From contig BCAA01000004.1 of assembly GCA_001305115.1 (NCBI GenBank), forward strand, positions 1-64,000: 64,000 nt of DNA. The letters are read 5' to 3'. Under the pieces are notes generated by a model, which saw nothing but the letters and a program-made list of their open reading frames with translations, searched no databases and had not been told where the DNA came from. Position numbers and translations under genes: made by a program. The DNA comes from Clostridia bacterium UC5.1-1E11 (GTDB lineage Bacteria > Bacillota > Clostridia > Oscillospirales > Acutalibacteraceae). Positions 18,514-29,610 of this stretch are shown piece after piece; positions within the stretch are counted from its first letter, which is position 1, and each line of letters begins with the position of its first letter.

Positions 18514-19056
18514 TCAATAGTTTTTAGCTAAAAGTTGGAAATACGCCTTCGGGTGGGCGCAAACAGGGCAGATTTCTGGGGCTTTTTTGCCCACGACAAT
18601 ATGGCCGCAATTGGAACACTGCCAGATCATATCGCCATCTCTGGAGAAAACCAAACCTTCTTCAACATTTTTCAACAGGGCGAGATACCGGGCTTCATGT
18701 TCCTTTTCAATCTTGCCCACCATTTCAAACAATGCGGCGATACGGGGAAAGCCTTCTGCACGGGCATCTTCGGCAAAGCTCGCATACATATCGGTCCATT
18801 CGTAGTTCTCACCTGCTGCCGCGTCCTTTAGATTGGTAGCGGTATCTGCGATTTCTCCGTCATGCAAAAGCTTAAACCAAATTTTTGCGTGCTCTTTTTC
18901 ATTGTTTGCGGTTTCTTCAAAGAGATTTGCAATTTGTACATATCCTTCTTTGCGTGCTTTAGAAGCGTAGAATGCATACTTATTGCGTGCCTGGGATTCA
19001 CCGGCAAAAGCTGCCATCAAATTTGCTTCGGTCTTTGTACCTTTAATATTTTCCAT
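18514..19056 (-). CDS. rbr: Rubrerythrin
   Basis: A 180-residue non-haem diiron peroxidase that removes hydrogen peroxide in anaerobes. The four-helix domain carries the Glu/His ligands ([40 protein letters not shown]). The C-terminal rubredoxin domain has CSNCGH and CPVCAHP. Ribosome site aggagg. An A/T dyad at 19091-19109 upstream looks like a PerR/Fur-type box, fitting peroxide-responsive control. Confidence 0.95.
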   Translation of the reverse strand: MENIKGTKTEANLMAAFAGESQARNKYAFYASKARKEGYVQIANLFEETANNEKEHAKIWFKLLHDGEIADTATNLKDAAAGENYEWTDMYASFAEDARAEGFPRIAALFEMVGKIEKEHEARYLALLKNVEEGLVFSRDGDMIWQCSNCGHIVVGKKAPEICPVCAHPKAYFQLLAKNY

Positions 19057-19090
19057 ACCAAATATCCTCCTGTTTCGCTTAAAATTTAAT

Positions 19091-19109
19091 AATAATAATT
19101 AATATTATT
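19091..19109. promoter_or_regulatory. Candidate PerR/Fur-family box of rubrerythrin
   Basis: A dyad AATAATA-ATTAA-TATTATT about 35 bases upstream of the start. It is similar in form to PerR boxes, but the region is very A/T-rich, so chance symmetry is possible. The rest of 19110-19342 shows no gene. Confidence 0.35.
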
Positions 19110-19342
19110 TTATAGTCTTATATTACCAGCTGTGGAGGATTTTGTCAAGGAATATCTAAAAAATTAATAATTATTCTTAATTTTAAGCCTGCTAGAAATA
19201 GACCTTCCGAAAAAATAGAATATGACAGACGATTCATAAAGAGTTCTATATGGGAAAAATCCTTTTCAAAGAGGATAGAAGCACTTTCTATCCAGGTACA
19301 TGAAGAATATTGGATATCGTTTTAAATAGAGATATTTAAAAA

Positions 19343-20215
19343 CTACAATGCTTCGTGCAATCTATGCAGAAGGTTGGATTCTTGTCCACCACAGTCGAAG
19401 CCACCCAGGGAGATACTGGGCTTGATTTTTCCATGAAAATCACTCCCACAGCTTACAGCGAGAGAGAGGTCCTCCGCTTGACGTAGATAAAAGGCAATTT
19501 GCTCAGGAGAATGGTAACTGCTGTATGCTTCCATTCCGCGGACCCCCTGCGCGGCAATATCTCGGAGCAACGTCACATCCTCGTGGATATTGTTGCCTGG
19601 ATGTGCTAAAACGGGAAGACCTCCCGCGGTTCGAATCAAAGAAATGGCTTCTTGTAAGCTTTGAAAAGCAATGGGAACATATCCGGGTTTCCCTTGCGAA
19701 AAGAAGTCCCAGTAAAAATTTACGTAGGGATTATCGCTGCGATTACCTCCGGGCAGATAAGGGGTGAGAGCAGGATGGTGAGGGTCCTGCGCCAATACAG
19801 CTTCAGCGATCATCTCACCGGTTACCACACCATCTTTCTCCGCAAGGAGAGGGGATGCATCAAAGTGAAAACCCATTTCATAAGCGTGTTGAATACGGTA
19901 TTCACCGGCCCTCTGTTCTTGTTCCAAAATAGCACGTTCGGTCTCATGAAATCCTGGATATTCCGGTTGAATCCAGTAACCTAGAAGGTGCAGATCGATG
20001 CCTTTATAGGTGCAGTCCAGCTCTACAGCGGGAATACATTCCATTCCCAATTGCTGTGCCCGCTGCATGGCGCGAGGAACCCCACGGGTGCAATTGTGAT
20101 CTGCAACAGCAGCGACACGTACGCCGTTCTTCAGACAAAGATCCATCAATTCCTCTGGGGAATATGTGCCATCATCACTAAAGTTGGTATGCATATGTAG
20201 ATCCAGCCAGCTCAT
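19343..20215 (-). CDS. PHP-domain metal-dependent phosphoesterase
   Basis: A 290-residue PHP protein of the YciV/RNase AM-like type. Metal-ligand motifs are DLHMHTNFSDD (N-terminus), ADHNCTRG, AVELDC, LAHPG and GSDFHG. The start at 20215 follows aaggag; the frame stays open to 20323 without a ribosome site. It probably hydrolyses 5' or 3',5' nucleotide phosphates; the exact substrate is unknown. A second PHP protein lies at 45078. Confidence 0.85.
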   Translation of the reverse strand: MSWLDLHMHTNFSDDGTYSPEELMDLCLKNGVRVAAVADHNCTRGVPRAMQRAQQLGMECIPAVELDCTYKGIDLHLLGYWIQPEYPGFHETERAILEQEQRAGEYRIQHAYEMGFHFDASPLLAEKDGVVTGEMIAEAVLAQDPHHPALTPYLPGGNRSDNPYVNFYWDFFSQGKPGYVPIAFQSLQEAISLIRTAGGLPVLAHPGNNIHEDVTLLRDIAAQGVRGMEAYSSYHSPEQIAFYLRQAEDLSLAVSCGSDFHGKIKPSISLGGFDCGGQESNLLHRLHEAL

Positions 20216-20569
20216 ATAGAATTCTCCTTGTATAATAGAGTAGTAGTTATTAGAGCCCCTCTCCAAGGGCTGTGCTACACTGTGAGGGATGCTGTGGATT
20301 GGATTAGGCGCTTTTTTTAGCACTGGTTTGAGTAGAATCTGTTTTCAGTATAGGGAAAATGAAAAAAGAAGCAAGCCCTTTTAGAGATTTTTGGGGAAGA
20401 CAAAAGAAGAGAGAAGTAAAACGAATCATCTATTTTGATAAAAAGTTTTCCAACCCCATTACAAATTGACATTTAGGAGAAATATATCGAACCGGTAAAC
20501 AGGCTTTCACTAGCAGCGTTTTGATCCAGCATCTTACCTCTCGAAGGGCCGTAACCGAACTATAAAAAA

Positions 20570-20600
20570 CTCCCGGCCCGTCACACGGACGAGCCGGGAG
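20570..20600 (-). terminator. Terminator of the GH97 gene
   Basis: A GC-rich hairpin (CTCCCGGC...GCCGGGAG) followed on the minus strand by a T6 run, 31 bases after the end of the glycosidase gene. The rest of 20216-20569 is the PHP upstream region with no gene visible. Confidence 0.85.
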
Positions 20601-20630
20601 AAATTTGGAAAGGGAAGGTGGCTGATATAC

Positions 20631-23600
20631 TTATGCAGTGATGGTCGCAACGCAGTGGCGCACTGCATTCTGGTTGGGCATCGTGGTATAGATGCCAGAA
20701 GCACTGCCTACATTGCCGGTCGCCCAGATGCGGAAGTAATAGTCATTGCCGTCCTTCTTCACAAACTGGGTCTTAAATACGCCGTCTGTACCGCTTACAA
20801 AGAGCGGTGTAGAGGTGCTACCATCGGTAACGGTCATCTTAAAGGTGTATGCCTGGCCTTTCTTGATCGAAATTGAACCAGTGGTATCGCTGTGCACAGA
20901 ACCTTCCAGAATATTTGCCGTAAAGGTGGAGGAAGTTCCATCCAAGGTGACCGTAATGGTGGAGTTGCCCATTCCAGCGCCGTTCAGCTGGAAGCTGTAT
21001 CCATCCGCAGTTTTGGTGAGATACTGCACCGAAACGTTCGCGTTATTTGCGGTAACCGTTGGGGCGGTTGCAGAGGTTGTCTTGACCGTAAAGACAAAGC
21101 GTTCTCCCACGCGGAACGAGCAACTCTTGGTAGATTCGTCCAGCGTAAAGTTGGAGGCTGTTGTGGCCGTCGAAGTAGAATCGTTGTTGGAAGAACTACT
21201 GGAAGAACCACTGCTGGAACCACCGCTAGAACTACTGCCCTTTTCGTCCAGATGGTCGATTGCAGCAGCTAGCTTGGTTTCGATATTGCGAATCTTGGCT
21301 TCAGCGGCCGGATCGCCCTCGGCAAGAGTGTTGTCGTCCAAAACAACCTGTGCTTCCTGCATGACCTTGACCAGGTTCTGATAACTCGCCACTGTGAACC
21401 GGTCTGCGTCCTTTGCCTGCGCGATCTCCATCAATTCCTTTAAATAATCCTTGTTTGCGATCTTACGCAGGGCGGTCATGGCGGCTGTTAAGGTCTTGCT
21501 AGCGTTATCGACTTCTTCCTGTGTTGCCTGTGGATCTTCATAGACCTCTTGGGCTTCCTTTCGTGCAGTGAGGAATTCCTCCTTGCCCTCTTCAACATAC
21601 AGGTCGAGTTCATTCGAGATAGCCTCAGCTTTCGCTAGGACTGTGGCCAAAATCGATTTGTCTGCCTGATAGCGGACATTATCAATTGCTTCCTTGAGCG
21701 CATGGACAGCCTCTGTAATTTCTTGCTCCATCGCATCGGGATTGTCGTAGACCTTTTGGGCCTCTTCCATGGCATCCTTCAGTTCTTCAATGGTACTCGG
21801 GTCCAGACCTTCCGAAGCTTCTACAATCGCTTCTGCAATCTCCAGCTGAATTTCCAGCTCGCTCTTGTCGCCAGGCTGGAAGGAGAGATAATGGATGGCA
21901 TCCAGCAAACCTCCCCAAGCGTCGTTGATATCTGTCTGTGTGACTGCAACCTCTTTCGCGACTCTTACGGCTTCATGATATGCCTTTTCAAATTTTGCCT
22001 GGACGGTTGGCACAGCAGCGGCAACCTCATTGTCCAATGTATCGGCATACGCAATCAGGGAATTCAAAATCTCCTTATTGACGATTGTGAAAGAGAAGTC
22101 AAGGGTTTCTGCCGTAGCACCTTTTTCCGCTGTATAGGTGAATTCCTTTGTGTTTGTGATTTTTTGCGGTTCGCCGCCCAAGAGGATTTCACTGAATTCG
22201 CGGCCCTCTACAGAAGGAACAAAGGAGAGATTCAGCTCAGTGCCCTCCTCAAAGTTGCCGGTATACCGGCCAATGAGATTGGCAATGGTCTGCTCTTCGC
22301 CATTGAGCGTAAGCTCTACATTCGTACCGTAGTTGACCATGAAGCTGGTGCTCTCTTCCACAGCCGGCTCCTCCGCAAACGATCCAACATTCCCATTAAC
22401 GGTGAAGTCTTCAAAGGTTGCTGGCAGAGAACCGGTCTTTCCGTTACCGTCCACTGCATAGATACCAACCTTGAGATCGCCATCCATTCGGACTTTGCCG
22501 CCCATCGTCATATCGACAGGGTCGGCGATAGGCGTCCAATTCTGGTTATCATAGCTGTAATAGGAGGAGAACGTAGTTCCTTCCTTCACAACCTTCAGAT
22601 AGACGCTTGCCTCTGGATCGGCGTCCGGGGTTGTATGTTCAGAGAACTTGCCGTTATTGAGGACAAAGTCCGTAAAGATGTTCCCATCAAACCCACTGTG
22701 ATAGCGCTTATAGGCGCCATAAATGTTGCTGGAATCCTGATAGACGATGATACCGGCGGTTTGATAATCGTCTGTCGGAACAAAGTCAAGCTTCGTCGAG
22801 ACAGTGAAGTCGCCCTCTACCGGGGATAGGAATACGTTTTTGGCATTGTCGGTGTTGGTATAGAATTCACCCGGCTGTGTGATGATCGTAATGGAGTTTT
22901 CACTGTTGATCTGCCAGTGCTCCGGATCATTGCGCAGGACATCCCAATCGTCCGTCAAGACCAGATCTGCAGGAGAAATGGTCACTTCACAGGAAGCAGT
23001 CACCTCGTTGTTGAAACCTGTCATAGCGGTGATGGTGACCGTACCCGCCTGGTATGCAGTGATCTTTCCGTTTTCATCGACCGATGCGACGTCTGGGTCG
23101 CTGGACGTCCATACAACTGGATCGTCGGCTCCCTCCGGTGTAACCGTAGCGGTGAGGGTAGCGGTCTCATACTGTTTCATGGAGAGCTCTGTATGATCGA
23201 GTGAAATTTCGGTTGCTTCCACGTATTGGTTGGCAAACGGAATCACTTCGTTATTGATTGTGAAGTCTTCGAAGGTTGCCGGCAAAGAACCGCTCTTGCC
23301 ATTGCCGTCGACCGCATACAGGCCGATCTTGAGATCGCCGGTGAGGCTGGACACATTCAACGGATCTGCAATTTGTACCCATTCCGAGTTGTCATAGCTG
23401 TAATAAGCGGTGAAGGTTGTACCTTCCTTGACAACCTTTAGATAGACCGGTGCGTCTTTGTTCAAATCTGGCGTTGTATGCTCGGAAGCGCTGCCCTTAT
23501 TGATTGCAAAATCCGTGAAGATATTGCCATTATATCCGGAATGGTAGCGCTTGTATGCGCCATACAGATTCTTGCTGTCCTGATACACGATAATGCCAGC

Positions 23601-26600
23601 GGTCTGGTAGTTAGCGCCCGGAACAAAGGTCAGTTTTGTCGTAGCTGTAAAATCGCCCTCCACTGGGGTCAGGAATACGTTTTCTGCATTGTCGGTTCCG
23701 CTATAGAATTCGCCTGCCTTGGTTGTAATGGTAATGGAATTCACGCCCGTTAGTTTCCAGTTTTCCGGATCGTTGCGGATGATGGACCAGTCGTTGGTCA
23801 GGGAGAATTCTGGACGGCGGACGGTCACTTCGCAGCTGGCGGTGATATTGCCGTCAAAGCCAGTAGCGGCGGTGATCGTAGTGACACCGGGCTTTAATCC
23901 GAGGACTTTACCATTTTCGACTGTGGCAACCTCGGGATTGCTGGAAGTCCATGTGACAGTGTCGTATTCAACATCCTCAGGGGTGAGGGTCGCGGTCAAT
24001 ACCGTTGAATCGTTCTGTTCCAGAGTGAGTTCACTGGCACTCAGGGTGATGGATTCTGCCTGGCTGGGCTGATTCCGGAGGATCTTAATCATAGCACCGC
24101 CGTGTTCGGCCATCGGAATCGTCAAAACGGTGTCCTTGTCGACCTTTTCAATGCGCGCGGTGATGTCATCCACAGTCTCGCCGTCCTCATAGATAAAGGC
24201 ATAATAGTCCCCCTCACCGAGGAAGTCCAGCTGGAACTCTGCGGTGCGCTGCTCGTTGCAGATCAGGCCAAGATACCAATTCTCTCCACTTCTGCGCGCG
24301 GTGTTGACATATTCGCCCGGCTCGCCTGCCAACAGCTGCGTCTCGTCCCACTGCCCAGGGAAGTCCTCAAAGAAATAACGGGCGGGGCTGTTGAGGTACG
24401 CTTCTGGACGGTCCGCAAAGCATTGGATACCGCTCTCATAGGTGACGGTCAGGGCGCCCATCTGCGCGATGGTGAACTGTTTGCGGGTATTGGTGCGGTG
24501 GGAGAACATCGGTGTATAGTCTGCGGGACCAACCGCACAACGCATAAATGGCAACATACAGTTGTGGTAAGCGCTTACATCCGCAGGGCGGAAGAGATCC
24601 TGTTCGGCACCGAAGATACCTTCACGGCTGAGTGCGTTCGGATACGTGCGGCGCTCGCCGGTCGTCTTATTCGCACCATGGATATTGATGAACATATGGT
24701 TTTCCGCGGTGACCCGCATCAAACGATTATAGAACTGGATATAATCCTGGGATTGTGAGTTGAAGAAGTCCGGCTTGATGCCTTTGATTCCCATGTCAGC
24801 GAGCTCCTTGATACGGCGCTCTGCTTCATCGCCCTTCTTCAAATCGTTGTGGTTTTGCCAGGCGATCAGGCCGATGCCCTTCTCGTTGGCATAGTCGATC
24901 AGATCTTCGGTCCAATCGTAATAACCATAATAAGCGAATTCGCTGTGGCCCTGGCTGCTGCCGCTTGGCTGCCAGCCCTCATCCAAAAGTAGATACTGCC
25001 AACCCATCTCTGCAGCGAGATCGATGTATTCTTTATAGACATCCGGATCGTTGACCGGATCGCGGTTCAGCCAAGTCCAGGCGGTGACACCGGGCTGAAT
25101 CCAGGAGGTATCCTCCAAAACGTTGGCAGGACTGAGGTTTTCCGCCATAGTATTCTCAACGATGTCCGCGGTGGTGCCAATCACAGCAAAGCGCCACGGC
25201 GTTGCAAACGGAGCTTTTGTCTGGATGGCAGATTTCTGTTCGTTGGAGAATACAATGTCAAGGCGTCCGTTCGGATTGCCGATGATGTCTGCACCACAAT
25301 ACTCATCGTGGAGCCCTGCCTCAGAGATCAAGGCGTACTCACCCGTAGGCGTCTTGTACAACAATGGCATACAATACCGTTCATCCAATTCTGAAAGCTG
25401 CTTTTCCTCCTCGACTTGCTCGTTATGATTGATGTACGGCATCACATAAGCGGTAGAGCCCTGCGGAATTTGCAAAGTCGTATTTTCAGAGGAAATGGTG
25501 ATGGGCGTGTCTTCATTTTCGGCTGTGATCTGATATTTAAAAGCAATTCCGTCGTCGTACGCGCGTGTAACAATACTGAAGGTGACACCTTCGACGCCTT
25601 CTTTGGTAAAGTTCAGCGTTGTCTGGTTGGCGTGATTTTCAACCTGTGTAATCTTTGCACCGATCAACTCATAGGGATCGTTGATTTCTTCATCGACACG
25701 ATCGACGAAAGTCAGCTCGGAAAAATCCCCCAGGCTGGTGGTCAAGCCGACAGCGGAATTGTCTACAACTAAGTTGTTGTCCTTAAAAGAAGAATAAGAA
25801 ACCTTGCCATCATGTAGGGCAAACAGGGCGGTGATGCTGCCGTCCGGAGAAGCAATCTGCCAGGAAGAAGCTGGATCGCCCTTACCAATGATGATATCCA
25901 CGGTGGCTTCACGGACGACGTCGCCTTGCGTTAATGTGCAGGTAATGGTCGCAATGCCGTCGCCGATACCGGTTACAATGCCGCTGCTCGAAACCGTGGC
26001 GATGGAATCGTCCGAACTCTTATACGAAACAGCCAGCGTATCAGCGGGGATCTCTGCGCCACCGACGGAATAACCGACCGGGGTCAACTGGGTAGTCTTA
26101 CCAACCGGCAAAACGGACTGCTGTGCAGTGACCGCTGCGGAAGCTAATGTGGTTTGTATCTCGCGGTCGCAGAGAATTTTGCATCACACCACAAGCTGTG
26201 GTCACAGGTAGTAACCCCGTCCGTACCGTTGTCGGTCTTGAGGGTCAGTGTTTTGGCGCCCTCCGGAATGTCGATATTGACAAAGACCTGGGCAGCCTGT
26301 CCGGAGAGGTCGTCGATGTGATATTTTTGTTCGCCGTCAACTTCTACAGTGAAACCACAGTTGCCATAGATGCCATCGTAAACAGAATCCGCTTGAACGC
26401 CTATGTAGGCCTGAAATGTTTTTGCACCCTGGGCTGAGATGTCATAAACCAGCTCCGATGCCGCATGGGCACAGAGCCCCTTTTCGTACTCAACGATGTC
26501 TAAGTTTTCATCGAGCAGGCGTAGCGGCTTATTGTCGATGTCCTGATCCACCCCCAAGCTACCGAAGCCAACCTTTGTCTTGGTCGGTTTCATGTCGCTC

Positions 26601-26797
26601 AAATAAAGCGCAATGTCGCCTTCTTCCTCTTGCACAACAGCCGTGATTGCCTGGCGGGCGGCAGGAACAGCCTGAGCCGCCTGTGCGGCAAATACCGGTG
26701 TTGCGCCGGCAGCCGCCATCTGTAGCGCGAGTGCTACAGCAATAAAAGATCGCACGGTCTTTCTCTTCATAATTTTCTCCATCCTTTTCTCTACCAT
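20631..26797 (-). CDS. Secreted multidomain GH97 glycosidase (NPCBM, BIG2, DUF1349, FIVAR; one-base break)
   Basis: About 2,055 residues after adding one G near 26158 (the segment reads SATAEIQTT); as sequenced the first ~213 residues are cut off. Order: signal peptide (1-38), NPCBM module (~65-215), BIG2 (~220-300), GH97 catalytic part (~305-950), BIG2, DUF1349-like, BIG2, DUF1349-like (~960-1530), three FIVAR-type helical repeats (~1620-1850), a Ser/Gly linker, and a C-terminal beta domain pair. The GH97 part has GIKPDFFNS (Asp near 677), the nucleophile position of retaining members such as BtGH97b alpha-galactosidase, and REGIFGAE (Glu near 732). No LPXTG is present, so the C-terminal domains may hold it on the surface. 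Likely target: terminal alpha-galactose or a similar sugar on host or plant glycans. The start at 26797 follows ggagg; Met at 26770 is an alternative. Confidence 0.88.
22385..24050 (-). repeat. Internal duplication inside the GH97 gene (BIG2 plus DUF1349 unit, two copies)
   Basis: Two tandem units of ~260-280 codons encode nearly the same sequence (for example YQTAGIIVYQDS and YGAYKRYHSG appear in both). The nucleotide match is high over long stretches, which suggests recent duplication or ongoing gene conversion. Confidence 0.85.
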
Positions 26798-26882
26798 TGT
26801 GGGTTTCTCCTCCATTTGGAAGGAACTGGGACCTCCTTTCCGAACCAACGTCCTTCCCTAAAATAATGATAAAAATAACTTG

Positions 26883-26969
26883 AAACGGCTTAATCAATAT
26901 CTTTCTAAAGCTACATTTTAAAAATATTCTATTTAAAATGCATAAAAACAAATCACGATTTAGCCGTTT
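26883..26969. promoter_or_regulatory. Inverted repeat pair upstream of the GH97 gene
   Basis: AAACGGCTTAATC (26883-26895) and GATTTAGCCGTTT (26957-26969) match in inverted orientation at 12 of 13 positions, 61 bases apart, bracketing an A/T-rich promoter-like stretch. This looks like a two-site operator for a looping or AraC/LacI-type regulator. The rest of 26798-27158 shows no gene. Confidence 0.45.
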
Positions 26970-27158
26970 GTTGTCGCTATAGTATCACGAACTCTGTCTA
27001 AAATCAATATCTAAAAAGATGATGAGACAATCGTATATATTTTTGAAACAATTTTCCATATAATATGAGGAATTCTGGATTGCCTTTACACACCCGGACC
27101 TTTCCAGTATAATGGGGAAAGGTTGGCCGAGAGGCATTAAGGAGAAAGGTGGGATACC

Positions 27159-27755
27159 ATGGGCTTGAGTTATCAAGAGGAATTTGAAGAGATTTTCCGC
27201 AGTAAAGTTACCCGGGAAGGCAGCGCGGCCTTTTTGGAATGGCTCTCCAAGACGGACTTTTTTACCGCGCCGGCAAGTACAAAATTTCACTGTGCCTGTC
27301 CAAGCGGCCTGGTACAGCACAGCATTAGTGTGTACCGCACTATGGTGGAGCGGTATTTCGACCCTGAAACGGACAGCGAAGAAAGCTTTGCTATCTGTGG
27401 CCTGCTGCACGATGTCTGTAAAGCGCAGTTTTATAAGGAAGGCACCCGCAATGTCAAAAATGAACAGACCGGGGCCTGGGAGAAAAAGCCATATTATATG
27501 ATTGAGGACAGTTTTCCCTACGGACATGGGGAAAAGTCCGTGTTCCTGATCGAGCGCTTTTTGCGCTTGAAAACCAGCGAAGCGATTGCGATCCGTTGGC
27601 ATATGGGCGGCTTTGACGATGCGGCGCGTGGCGGGAGTTTTGCCATCAGCCAGGCGTACGACCGCTATCCGCTGGCGGTAAAGCTGCATTTGGCCGATTT
27701 GGAGAGCACCTACCTGCGTGAGAAGGGTACCTCCGTGGTGCGCGCACAGCGATAA
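27159..27755 (+). CDS. HD-domain hydrolase
   Basis: A 198-residue protein with HD-type metal ligands: HSISVYRTM, then LLHDVCKA, GHGEKS and the late RWHMGG. Such proteins are phosphohydrolases of unknown nucleotide substrates, and this short single-domain form is common in clostridial genomes. It precedes the response regulator by 18 bases and is probably in the same transcript. Ribosome site aaaggtggg. Confidence 0.75.
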   Translation: MGLSYQEEFEEIFRSKVTREGSAAFLEWLSKTDFFTAPASTKFHCACPSGLVQHSISVYRTMVERYFDPETDSEESFAICGLLHDVCKAQFYKEGTRNVKNEQTGAWEKKPYYMIEDSFPYGHGEKSVFLIERFLRLKTSEAIAIRWHMGGFDDAARGGSFAISQAYDRYPLAVKLHLADLESTYLREKGTSVVRAQR

Positions 27756-27773
27756 TTACAGGGGGAGAATGGA

Positions 27774-28463
27774 ATGCCGGACATTTTGGTGGTTGACGAT
27801 GAACAAGAGATTGCCGACCTGGTGGAGCTCTATTTAAAGAACGAGGGTTATACTCTATATAAATGTTATGACGGAACGCAGGCATTGGAACAGATCGAAA
27901 TGCGCCCCTTCGACCTGGCGATTTTGGACGTTATGCTCCCGGAAACCAGCGGATTTGCGCTTTGCCGCAAAATTCGTGAGAAGTACACGTATCCAGTCAT
28001 TATGTTGACGGCGCGCACCGAGGATATGGATAAGATCACAGGGCTGACCATCGGTGCTGATGACTATGTGACAAAACCGTTCAATCCTTTGGAGCTGGTG
28101 GCGCGGGTCAAGGCGCAACTGCGCCGGTCGACTCGTTACAATGCAGGAGCCGCTCCAGAGTCACATGTGATCGACTTTTCCGGCTTGGAGATCAACCGGG
28201 ATACCCACGAGTGCCGGCTGTACGATCAACCGGTCGATCTGACGCCGACAGAATTCTCCCTGCTGTGGATGCTCTGTCAGAATCGGGGGAAGGTGCTGTC
28301 CTCAGAGGAGCTTTTTGAAGGGGTTTGGGGAGAAAAATATCTGGATTCCAACAACACGGTGATGGTGCATATCCGGCGCCTGCGTGAAAAGCTACATGAG
28401 CCTGCACGCAACCCGAAGTTCATCAAGACGGTCTGGGGGGTGGGGTATAAAATTGAAGGATAG
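27774..28463 (+). CDS. OmpR/VanR-type response regulator
   Basis: 229 residues: a receiver domain (acidic pair DDE near 8, phospho-Asp in LAILDVMLPE near 53, Lys in TKPF near 102) and a C-terminal winged helix (TPTEFSLLWML, VMVHIRRLREK). VanR-like. It overlaps the kinase start by 11 bases. Target genes unknown; the immediately downstream iron-type ABC importer is the natural candidate. Confidence 0.92.
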   Translation: MPDILVVDDEQEIADLVELYLKNEGYTLYKCYDGTQALEQIEMRPFDLAILDVMLPETSGFALCRKIREKYTYPVIMLTARTEDMDKITGLTIGADDYVTKPFNPLELVARVKAQLRRSTRYNAGAAPESHVIDFSGLEINRDTHECRLYDQPVDLTPTEFSLLWMLCQNRGKVLSSEELFEGVWGEKYLDSNNTVMVHIRRLREKLHEPARNPKFIKTVWGVGYKIEG

Positions 28464-29603
28464 ATACACACGCCTGAAAGTTAAGATGGTGCTAGAACTG
28501 GCAGGTATCACGTTGATGACCGCTGTTCTGGGGATTGTCCTGATGTATGTTGTGGTGGATGGCATCTTTCAAGCTCCCTTTGCCGATATTTTTGTCGGTT
28601 TCTGTCAGAACTTCTTTGGAATCAGCGAAGAGTTTGCCGTTTCCCTCTACCAAAATATTTTTCAGCAGAATAAATTCTTTTTTATGGTACTTGGGTTTCT
28701 ATTTCTGCTGTTGATTGCGGTTTATCTAGCGATGTCGCGAATCAGCCGGTATATGAACCTCATCAGTGAGGGGGTGGACAAGGTGCTGGAGGATACGGGA
28801 ACATCGATCTCACTGCCGTCGGAGTTAAAACCCATGGAGGACCGGCTGAACACGCTCCGGGACCGGTTACGGCGGCGGGAGTACGAGGCGAAGGAGGCAG
28901 AACAGCGCAAGAACGACTTGGTAGTCTATTTGGCGCACGACCTCAAAACCCCTTTGACCTCTGTGATTGGTTATTTGAGCCTCTTAAACGAGGAAAAAGA
29001 AATCTCTCCAGTTCTGCGCGATAAATATACGAACATTGCCTTGGACAAAGCCGTAAGATTGGAAGGCTTGATCGATGAATTTTTGAGATTACGAGGTTTA
29101 ATCTTCAAGGGATTGAATTGGAACGGTCGCGGATCAATTTGACGCGATTGTTGTGCCAACTCGCGGATGAGTTCTACCCGGTGTTCTCCGAGGAACGTCT
29201 TACCTGTAAGCTGCATATTCCACAGGGGTTGGAAGTTCAAGGGGATGCGGACAAGCTGGCTCGCGTATTCGACAATCTTCTCCGCAATGCGGTTCACTAT
29301 AGCCCGGAGGGAGCAGAGCTTACGGTGGCTGCGCGCCGGAACGGACCCCAAGTGGAGATCCTTTTCCGCAATACCGGTACACGGATACCACCGCAACAGC
29401 TGGAGCGGATTTTTGAGAAGTTTTACCGGCTTGACTCTGCTCGTTCCAGCCGAACCGGTGGGGCGGGGCTCGGATTGGCAATTGCCAAAGAGATTGTAGA
29501 GCTGCACGGAGGGAATATTGTTGCATCCAGTGACGACCAGTATACGGAGTTCCGCGTCACACTCCCGGCTGTGCCGGAAATAACCATACAAGAGAAGGAG
29601 TAA
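28453..29603 (+). CDS. VanS-type sensor histidine kinase (one-base break)
   Basis: About 383 residues: two membrane helices (~15-40 and ~75-100) around a short outer loop, a HAMP-like segment, the phospho-His motif LAHDLKTPLTS (His near 157) and the HATPase domain with NLLRNAVHYS, GAGLGLAIA and terminal residues. As sequenced it stops at 29142; adding one T to the T5 run at 29080-29084 gives EFFEITRFNLQGIELERS, as in VanS proteins, and restores the frame. The start is TTG 28453 inside the regulator's last codons. It senses an unknown envelope signal. Confidence 0.88.
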
Positions 29604-29610
29604 ATATCAT

